Shown in pieces: positions 1-5,361 of a stretch of 20,610 nucleotides of DNA. Under the pieces are notes generated by a model that saw only the letters and a program-made list of their open reading frames with translations, did not search any database and had not been told where the DNA came from. Within the stretch, counting starts at the first letter, position 1. Each line of letters starts with the position of its first letter. The position numbers and the translations under genes are program-made. Origin of the DNA: JBDTMT01 sp033764095 (GTDB lineage: Bacteria; Desulfobacterota; Binatia; HRBIN30; CADEER01); the NCBI GenBank assembly GCA_033764095.1, contig JANRJF010000274.1, positions 1 through 20,610 on the forward strand, given 5' to 3'.

Positions 1-2
1 CC

Positions 3-278
3 GAGGCCGATACGCTCGACCTGTCGCTCAACGCCATCGATACACAGCTCGAGCGCTGGCGCGTGCTCGGCGAAACCGCTCCGGCGCGCAGCCCGCGCGA
101 GCGCGCGCAGCTGGCGCAGCTCGGACGCGACCTGCAGGCGCTGCGCGAGTGGTACGCGCGCACCGGCAAGGCGGTGCTGCGCCGCGCCATCCTCGACGAC
201 GCCAACCGCATCATCCGCCGCATGCAGCGCCACGCCGCCAGCCGCGGTGTCGGCGGCATCGAGGATCTGGTGGGATGA
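3..278 (+). CDS. 3' end of an unrecognised helical protein (5' truncated)
   Basis: The reading frame is open from the left edge (first full codon at position 3) to a TGA at 276-278, so the gene starts outside the window. The visible 91 residues are rich in Arg, Ala, Leu and Glu and lack Cys. They look mostly alpha-helical, with heptad-like stretches such as ERAQLAQLGRDLQALREW, and they end in GIEDLVG. No signal peptide, membrane segment or catalytic motif is present in this part. A GTG at 63 is in frame but nothing supports it as a start. I do not recognise the family. Codon use is like the neighbouring genes and the coding call rests on this plus the continuous frame. Confidence 0.6.
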   Translation, partial: EADTLDLSLNAIDTQLERWRVLGETAPARSPRERAQLAQLGRDLQALREWYARTGKAVLRRAILDDANRIIRRMQRHAASRGVGGIEDLVG

Positions 279-293
279 GCTGAGCTCTCAGCT
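278..293. repeat. Small palindrome overlapping the stop of the first gene
   Basis: AGCTGA at 278-283 and TCAGCT at 288-293 are perfect inverted repeats around GCTC. The left arm begins in the last base of the TGA stop codon. It leads directly into the larger inverted repeat at 291-350 and may belong to the same intergenic element. Confidence 0.45.
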
Positions 294-350
294 GTCAGCC
301 ATCGGCTTTCAGCAAGAATTGTTTCTGGCTGACAGCCGATGGCTGACAGC
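291..350. repeat. Imperfect 23-bp inverted repeat, REP-like intergenic element
   Basis: The arms lie at 291-313 and 328-350. They are reverse complements at 22 of 23 positions and flank a 14-nt AT-rich loop. Both are built from the GCTGACAGC / GCTGTCAGC word, and a further partial copy follows at 362-370. It sits between the end of the first gene and the SDR gene. It could act as a transcription terminator or mRNA 3' stabiliser, but no T-run follows. The GCTGACAGC-type composition resembles dispersed repetitive extragenic palindromes seen in many genomes. That it is repeated elsewhere in this genome is an inference. Confidence 0.7.
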
Positions 351-398
351 CCGCCTTGATCTGCTGACAGCTGCGTCCAGTCGGGTTAGGGCACCGGC

Positions 399-1151
399 AT
401 GGGAAATCGACTGGAGAATCAGATCGCGCTGGTGACCGGTGGCTCGCGTGGCATTGGCCGTGGCATCGCACTGGCATTCGCGCGCGAGGGGGCGGACGTC
501 GCGGTCAACTATCGGCGCGACGAGCAGGCGGCGCGCGAAACGGTGGCGGAGATCGAGCGGCTCGGGCGGCGCGGCCTGGCGGTGCAGGCCGACGTCGGCG
601 AATGGCTGGCGGTCGAGCGCATGGCGGCGCAGGTGCTGGAGGCGTTCGGGCGCTTCGACATCGTGGTGGCCAACTCGGGTGTCGCGTCGCGCACCGCGTC
701 GGTGTGGGACACCGACATCGAGCACTGGCACCGGGTCATCGGCGTCGATCTGCACGGCGCCTTCTACACCTGCAAGGCGACGGCGAAGCACCTCGTCGAC
801 CGGCGCAGCGGCACGATCATCCTGGTGTCGTCGATCGGCGCCGACGCCTGCGGCCCCTTCGGGGCGCCGTACTACGTCGCCAAGGCGGGGGTGAACGCAC
901 TCACCAAGTCGCTCGCCAAGGAGTGCGCGCCGGCCGGCGTGCGGGTGAACTGCATTGCGCCGGGCCTGATCGAGACCGACATGGGGACGCGGCTGTTGAA
1001 GGCGTACGGCGACGCGTTGATCAGCAGCATTCCGCTCGGCCGCGCCGGCCAGCCGGACGACGTCGGCCGCGCCGCCGTCTACCTGGCCAGCGAGGACGCC
1101 TCCTTCGTCACCGGCAAGATCCTGCGTGTCGATGGCGGCGCCTGGATGTGA
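399..1151 (+). CDS. SDR family NAD(P)-dependent oxidoreductase, FabG-like
   Basis: This 250-residue protein has the length and motif order of a classical short-chain dehydrogenase/reductase. The Rossmann cofactor motif TGGSRGIG is at 13-20. The NNAG-type motif appears as ANSG at 91-94. The catalytic Ser is S145, with the YxxxK pair at Y158 and K162. The PG of the substrate loop (IAPGLIETDM) and the C-terminal DGG are also present. It probably reduces a carbonyl or oxidises a hydroxyl using NAD(P)H in the cytoplasm. The family includes 3-oxoacyl-ACP reductases, but the substrate cannot be read from sequence and no fatty-acid genes are adjacent. The ATG at 399 is preceded by a weak TTAGGG. The YjbQ-family gene starts 13 bp after its stop, suggesting one transcript. 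Confidence 0.93.
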   Translation: MGNRLENQIALVTGGSRGIGRGIALAFAREGADVAVNYRRDEQAARETVAEIERLGRRGLAVQADVGEWLAVERMAAQVLEAFGRFDIVVANSGVASRTASVWDTDIEHWHRVIGVDLHGAFYTCKATAKHLVDRRSGTIILVSSIGADACGPFGAPYYVAKAGVNALTKSLAKECAPAGVRVNCIAPGLIETDMGTRLLKAYGDALISSIPLGRAGQPDDVGRAAVYLASEDASFVTGKILRVDGGAWM

Positions 1152-1164
1152 GTTGGTCGGTGCG

Positions 1165-1566
1165 ATGCAGCACGAGCTCACCGTGCGCAGTCGGCAGCGC
1201 ACCGAGGTCATCGACCTGACCGAGGCGGTGACGCGGGTGGTGGCCGACGCGGGCGTCGCCAGCGGCCTGTGTCACGTCTACGTGCCGCACGCGACGGCGG
1301 CGATCGTGATCAACGAGAACGACGATCCCAATCTGTGCGTCGATCTGCTCGACGCGCTCGACCGTCTCGTGCCGCAGGGCCAGTGGCGTCACGATCGGGT
1401 CGACGGCAACGGCGCCGCACACATCAAGGCGGCGATGCTGGGGCCGAGCGAGACCATCCCGGTGCGGGAGGCGCGGCTGCTGCTCGGCACCTGGCAGGCG
1501 ATCATGCTGGTCGAGCTCGACGGGCCGCGCCAGCGCCGCGTCGTGGTGACGGTCAGCGGCGCGTGA
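1165..1566 (+). CDS. yjbQ: YjbQ/UPF0047 family protein (secondary thiamine-phosphate synthase type)
   Basis: This 133-residue protein matches the UPF0047/YjbQ family from end to end. Visible signatures are LCHVYVPHATAA (residues 35-46), INENDDP (49-55), GAAHIKA (83-89) and GTWQ (108-111) followed by ELDGPR (117-122). Family members are small trimeric proteins with conserved His and acidic residues, here H42, H76, H86 and E117. Some show weak thiamine-phosphate synthase activity, so the physiological role is uncertain. The frame is open upstream to 1126 inside the SDR gene, but the ATG at 1165 gives the family's usual length and N-terminus. It is placed 13 bp after the SDR stop. Its stop is only 3 bp from the stop of the convergent minus-strand gene. 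Confidence 0.92.
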   Translation: MQHELTVRSRQRTEVIDLTEAVTRVVADAGVASGLCHVYVPHATAAIVINENDDPNLCVDLLDALDRLVPQGQWRHDRVDGNGAAHIKAAMLGPSETIPVREARLLLGTWQAIMLVELDGPRQRRVVVTVSGA

Positions 1567-1569
1567 GCG

Positions 1570-4176
1570 TCAGCGCGCGGCGAGCGCCGGCTGCTCGTCG
1601 ATGTTGGCGCTGGCGCCACGGACGGCATCCGGTGCCGGATCGCCGCTGGTGGTGAACTCCAGCACCATCAGCACGCCGTGGCGTGGAGCGATCGGCTCGC
1701 CGCTTGCCATGGCGACGCGCAGAATGCCCTCGCTGCCGGCGTGCATCGACACGATCGACGAGTCGACCGAGCGCCGCAGCCGCGCGCTGGTCGGCGTCAT
1801 CTGCGTCTCGTCGTACGCGACCTGCAGGTCGAGCGCGTTGAACGGCGCCGAGCTGCGCACGTAGACCGGCACGCGGGCGACGCCGTTGCGGGTCATCGTG
1901 CGGCCGAGGCGGACCTGCGGCGCACGCCCGCCGGTGCGCACGCGCAACGCGGCGCCCTCGGCGGCGCGCCAGTTGCCGGTGCAGTCGCCGAACAGCACGG
2001 CGCGGAAGTTCTGCTCCTCGGCCTCGCCGAGCAGATCCTCCAGCATGATCTTGCCGCTGCTGCAGGCGTTGGCGGTGACCTCGGGGTTGATCACCGACTG
2101 CTGCGACATCGGCGCCGGCACCGGCAGGAACAGCCAGTCCGAACCGCAGGCGTCGGAGACCGGCAGCGAGGCCAGCGCGCCGACATGGCGCTGCAGGATG
2201 CGCGCGGCGTCGAGCGTGCTGAGATGGCCGTCGCCGGTGACGTCACAGGCGAGCTGCTGCGTCGCGTCGAGCTCGCGCACCTGTGCGATGTACTGCAGGA
2301 CGTAGGCGGCATCGAGCGCGCTGACCGCCGGGCTCGAGTCGCCCGCCTTCTCGGCGGCCAGCTCCCAGGTGCCCTCGGTCACGGTGGGGAACTCGTAGCC
2401 CCCGTCGAGCGAGGTGGTGGTTGCCGCGTCGTTGGCGCCGAGCAGCTTGACGGTGACGTCGGGCACGGCGCGATCGCCGGCGTAGTAGCCGACGCGGCCG
2501 CGCACCTTGAACCAGTTGAAGCTGCCCGAGGTCGGGGTTGCGGTGGGCGGCGGCCCAGCAGTGTCCGTCGGCTTGACCGTCGCGGTCGACGTCGGCACCC
2601 GCGTCGCCGTGTCGGTGCGGGTCGGCGTCGCGCTGCGCGTCGCAGTCAGCGTGCGAGTCGGAGTTGCGGTGCGGGTCGGGGTGCGGGTGAAGCTGGGGGC
2701 CAGGGTCGGGGTCGGCACGGTCGGCGTGGCGGTGCGTGTAGCGGTGGCGGTGGCCGCGGGTACCGTGGCGGTCGGTGTGGCGGTCGGCACCGTCGCGGTG
2801 GCGGTGCGGGTGGCAGTCGACGTGGCGGTCGGCACCGTCGCGGTCGCGGTGCGGGTGGCGGTCGGCGGCGCGGTGGCGGTCGAGGTCGGGGTCGGCGGCA
2901 GCGGCGTGAAGGTCGGTGTCGGCGTGCCGGTGATGCGGCTCGGGTAGACGAACGCGAGCGCGTTGAGGTCGTCGGTGCGCAGCGAGGCGCAGCGGTTGTC
3001 GAAGTGGGCGGTGCCGTACATCGTCGCGTTGACGTCGGTCGAGTGGCCGAAGCCGAGCGTGTGGCCGAGCTCGTGCGTCGCCACCTCGGCCATGTTGCAA
3101 CGGTTCCAGCCGCTGCACTTGTTCCAACCGTTGTTGAAGGTGATCTTGCCGACGCGGATGCGGCGGAACGAGGTGCCGTTCACCACCGCCGTCTCCGACG
3201 ATGCGCAGTAGCCGCCGACCGCCAGCACGCCGCTGCAGCCGCTCGGGTCGCTGATCTCGTTGAACGGGTCGTTGAAGACGATGCGATTGCCGCCCGAGCA
3301 ACCGGCGAAGGCGATCGGCGCCGCCAGCAGACCGGTGTCGCTGAGCGACAGGTCGGACCCCGGCGCGTTGGTCCAGGCGGCGAACGCGTCGTTGATCGCG
3401 GCGCGCGACGTGGCGGCGCCGAGGCCGACGTCGCCGCTGGCGTCGATCAGGTAGGGGATGGTGTCGCCGGTGTCGGGCTCGAACCAGCGCGAGGGGGAGC
3501 TCAGGTAGGTGAACGAGGCTCGCGCCTCGCGGACGCGCGCCTGCGACAGCTCGGCCGGCACCAGCCGGACGCTGCGCGCGCCGCCGGGCGTCTGCCCCTT
3601 GGCGCCGAAGCGCGCCGCGCTGTCGCGCAGCGCGTTGCGCATGGCATCGAGGTCGTAGACCTCGTCATCCGGCGCCGCATCGAGCTGACCGGTGGCGGGG
3701 TTCCATACCGCGGCGCCCTCGCCGAGGTTGCGCACCGCGGCGAGGCTACCGTCGGCGTTGGTGTGCAGGCTGAACTTGCCCATCGCCATGGCGGTGGTGG
3801 TCAGCGCGCCGTCGTCGGCGCGCGACAGGAAGACCAGGACGTCCTCGCCGACGTGATACTCGGGGTTGCCGTAGAGCCACTCGCTGACGCCGCGGATGCG
3901 GCCGCCGGTTTCGCGCAGCACGATCTCGCCGGGCGGCAGCGAGCCGAGCACGATCTGCTCGGGATCCAGGTGGACATAGGTGTGCACGCCGCCGTTCTGC
4001 TCGTCGAGCACCGCTTCGATCGCGGTCACCGTTCCGCGCACGGCGGCAATCGACTGCCGCGCCAGCTCGGATTCGCTCATCATCACGAAGGTGCTGGCGC
4101 GCGCTGCTGTGCTCAGCGCGCAGAAGGCCGCCGTCGCCACCGCCACTGTCACCGCTGTCCGTCGTCCGCTGCTCAC
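1570..4176 (-). CDS. Secreted matrixin-like zinc metalloprotease with Thr-Pro linker, dockerin-like and cohesin-like modules
   Basis: The protein is 868 residues with a GTG start at 4176 and no clear Shine-Dalgarno sequence. Modules in order: signal peptide about 1-27; an N-terminal domain about 28-200 that may be a propeptide; a metalloprotease domain about 216-412 with HELGHTLGFGH at 368-378 (zinc ligands H368, H372, H378, catalytic E369) and a Met-turn M386; a Thr/Pro/Ala linker about 416-550; a small beta domain like carboxypeptidase-regulatory/CnaB folds about 553-610; a dockerin-like region about 618-668; and a cohesin-like beta-sandwich about 741-850. The second dockerin half has a Ca-loop DVTGDGHLSTLD, while the first half keeps the helix (SALDAAYVLQ) but has lost the loop acids. 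It probably acts outside the cell or on its surface. The protease region is paralogous to the gene at 9117-10763. The domain calls come from motifs only. Confidence 0.88.
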   Translation of the reverse strand: MSSGRRTAVTVAVATAAFCALSTAARASTFVMMSESELARQSIAAVRGTVTAIEAVLDEQNGGVHTYVHLDPEQIVLGSLPPGEIVLRETGGRIRGVSEWLYGNPEYHVGEDVLVFLSRADDGALTTTAMAMGKFSLHTNADGSLAAVRNLGEGAAVWNPATGQLDAAPDDEVYDLDAMRNALRDSAARFGAKGQTPGGARSVRLVPAELSQARVREARASFTYLSSPSRWFEPDTGDTIPYLIDASGDVGLGAATSRAAINDAFAAWTNAPGSDLSLSDTGLLAAPIAFAGCSGGNRIVFNDPFNEISDPSGCSGVLAVGGYCASSETAVVNGTSFRRIRVGKITFNNGWNKCSGWNRCNMAEVATHELGHTLGFGHSTDVNATMYGTAHFDNRCASLRTDDLNALAFVYPSRITGTPTPTFTPLPPTPTSTATAPPTATRTATATVPTATSTATRTATATVPTATPTATVPAATATATRTATPTVPTPTLAPSFTRTPTRTATPTRTLTATRSATPTRTDTATRVPTSTATVKPTDTAGPPPTATPTSGSFNWFKVRGRVGYYAGDRAVPDVTVKLLGANDAATTTSLDGGYEFPTVTEGTWELAAEKAGDSSPAVSALDAAYVLQYIAQVRELDATQQLACDVTGDGHLSTLDAARILQRHVGALASLPVSDACGSDWLFLPVPAPMSQQSVINPEVTANACSSGKIMLEDLLGEAEEQNFRAVLFGDCTGNWRAAEGAALRVRTGGRAPQVRLGRTMTRNGVARVPVYVRSSAPFNALDLQVAYDETQMTPTSARLRRSVDSSIVSMHAGSEGILRVAMASGEPIAPRHGVLMVLEFTTSGDPAPDAVRGASANIDEQPALAAR
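2527..2931 (-). repeat. Thr-Pro-rich linker repeat within the 868-residue protease
   Basis: This encodes about 135 residues of short Thr/Pro/Ala repeats (patterns such as TATPT, TRTAT, TVPTAT) joining the protease to the C-terminal modules. It is low-complexity DNA built from GTCGCGGTG-like words on the plus strand. Such linkers are extended and often glycosylated in secreted modular proteins, but glycosylation here is an inference. Confidence 0.8.
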
Positions 4177-4225
4177 GAGCAGCGGCGTAGAGCGAGCGAT
4201 GTGCCATCCGACGCAACAGGCGCGC

Positions 4226-4249
4226 GCCTACAAAAGCTCGGCAGTAGGC
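4226..4249. repeat. Short inverted repeat upstream of the 868-residue protease gene
   Basis: GCCTAC at 4226-4231 and GTAGGC at 4244-4249 are perfect 6-bp complements around a 12-nt loop, in the leader of the minus-strand gene starting at 4176. It may be a leader hairpin. The rest of the 191-bp gap (4177-4367) shows no convincing promoter hexamers. Confidence 0.25.
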
Positions 4250-4344
4250 CCGCACATCACCCGTCACATCTTTGCCGGACGAGCCGAACAGGCGGAGTTC
4301 ACTGGCGGCGCAGCCGCGTCTGCCATGCGCTGCGCCGTGCGGCG

Positions 4345-4365
4345 TGCGGCGCGCCGCGCGCCGCA
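4345..4365 (-). terminator. GC-rich hairpin just after the 284-residue gene
   Basis: Arms at 4345-4353 and 4357-4365 (TGCGGCGCG and its complement) form a perfect 9-bp stem with a 3-nt loop. It lies 2 bp downstream of the minus-strand stop codon at 4368-4370. There is no T-run after it, so it may be a weak or Rho-assisted terminator, or only a GC-rich palindrome. Confidence 0.4.
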
Positions 4366-4367
4366 AC

Positions 4368-5222
4368 TCAGGTGTAGCGACGGCGCAGCGCGACCGCAGC
4401 GACGCCGCTGACCAGCAGCAGCGCGGCGAGCAGGCCGAGCGGAGACATGGCCGGCGCCTGCGTGCGGCAGTCGGGCGAGGCGACGCAATTCTGGTCGCGG
4501 CAGTCGATGAATCCGTTGTTGTTGTTGTCGATGCCGTCGTCGCAGATGGTCTCTTCGAGCGGCGTGCCGTAGGTCGTGGCGGTCTGCAGGCGCAGGTCGC
4601 CGGCGACCTGGGGATCGATTGCGATGCGGATCGAGAACAGGTTGCCGGGATCGACACCGGCGAAGTTGGCGAACGGAAACTGCAGCGCGAGCGGTGCCAT
4701 CGGCGACACTGGCATGCTGACGTTGATGGTGTACTGGCCGCTGTTCATGTTGGCATCGACCAACGTGACGGTGACGTCGAGCCCGGGCATTGCCACCGCG
4801 GCGAGGTCGGCCTCCAGGATGACGACCTGGATGCCCTGGGCGAACGCCAGGTAGCTGTACAGGCCGCTGCCGTTGCGGTCGTAGAACACCTGGGCGTAGC
4901 CGTCGGCCTCGGCGGTCGAGTTGTACTCGAAGAACGGCACCGGCGGCAGCACGATGCCGCTGACGACGTAGTCGATGATGCCGAGCGCGGTGGCGCCGAC
5001 GGTGAGCTGCCGGATGTTGCCGATGACGTCGGCGAACGGGCCGTCGGTCCGGGTGGTGCTGCCGACCGTGGCCTGCAGGACGTTGGCGTTGGGGACGAAC
5101 TGCGTCTGCGCGGTCGCCGACGAGAAGGTGTCGATGGTGGCTTCCGCTGCCGCGGCAGCCGCCGGCCGCAACGCGAGGGCGAGTAGCGCGGCCCCCGCCA
5201 GGATTCGTCTCAAGCCCACCAT
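4368..5222 (-). CDS. Secreted protein with Ca-binding-like DxDxDG loop and C-terminal sorting-type anchor
   Basis: This 284-residue protein starts at the ATG at 5222, chosen because GAGGAGG lies 5 nt upstream; the frame itself is open to 5279. The signal peptide is about residues 1-27. A beta-rich domain (about 29-222) is clearly related to the N-terminus of the 1050-residue protein: both contain FSSAT, GSTT followed by DG, VIG with R-L, and AGDLR. Next comes a Cys-flanked acidic loop, CDDGIDNNNNGFIDC at 227-241, like calcium-binding loops of surface proteins, with two more Cys at 246 and 252. The C-terminus (257-284) has a Pro/Ser spacer, a hydrophobic stretch GLLAALLLVSGVAAVAL and RRRYT. 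This is the layout of PEP-CTERM, IPTL-CTERM or MYXO-CTERM sorting tails; the exact class cannot be set. It is probably cell-envelope anchored. Function unknown. Confidence 0.85.
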   Translation of the reverse strand: MVGLRRILAGAALLALALRPAAAAAAEATIDTFSSATAQTQFVPNANVLQATVGSTTRTDGPFADVIGNIRQLTVGATALGIIDYVVSGIVLPPVPFFEYNSTAEADGYAQVFYDRNGSGLYSYLAFAQGIQVVILEADLAAVAMPGLDVTVTLVDANMNSGQYTINVSMPVSPMAPLALQFPFANFAGVDPGNLFSIRIAIDPQVAGDLRLQTATTYGTPLEETICDDGIDNNNNGFIDCRDQNCVASPDCRTQAPAMSPLGLLAALLLVSGVAAVALRRRYT

Positions 5223-5227
5223 AGCCG

Positions 5228-5234
5228 CCTCCTC
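5228..5234 (-). promoter_or_regulatory. Strong Shine-Dalgarno deciding the start of the 284-residue gene
   Basis: On the minus strand GAGGAGG lies 5 nt before the ATG at 5222. No comparable site precedes the in-frame upstream starts at 5240 or 5279, so the protein begins MVGLRR, which also gives a normal signal peptide. Confidence 0.85.
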
Positions 5235-5315
5235 GGTCATGCGCGGCCCCGAGGCCCGCAAGCCGCGGCTGGATAGCATGCGGTCTGCGGGTGCGCCACC
5301 GCGACTTTGTGGACC

Positions 5316-5341
5316 GGGGCCGGCCGCCGCAGGCCGGCCCC
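5316..5341 (-). terminator. Perfect 10-bp GC hairpin after the 1050-residue gene
   Basis: GGGGCCGGCC at 5316-5325 pairs perfectly with GGCCGGCCCC at 5332-5341 around a 6-nt loop. It begins 20 bp downstream of the minus-strand stop at 5362. No T-run follows (the next bases are GGTCCAC). It is a good candidate for an end-of-transcript structure between this gene and the 284-residue gene. Confidence 0.5.
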
Positions 5342-5361
5342 ATCCGGAGGAGGGTGGTGTG

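Noticed and set aside
2507..2947. Plus-strand frame encoding Val-Gly-Val/Val-Arg-Val repeats that looks elastin-like
   Set aside because: It is the exact antisense of the Thr-Pro linker of the protease. The same pattern appears opposite every Thr-Pro linker in the window.
4177..4300. Possible c-di-GMP (GEMM-type) riboswitch upstream of the 868-residue protease, suggested by GGCAAAG and GGGCCTACTGCC on the minus strand
   Set aside because: The order and spacing of the conserved GEMM elements are not met and the stems cannot be drawn. A covariance search would settle it.
1678..4377. An 899-codon plus-strand open frame opposite the 868-residue protease
   Set aside because: It is an Arg/Gly/Ala-rich shadow frame with no motif, while the minus strand has an intact zinc site and modules. 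The high GC content explains the lack of stops.
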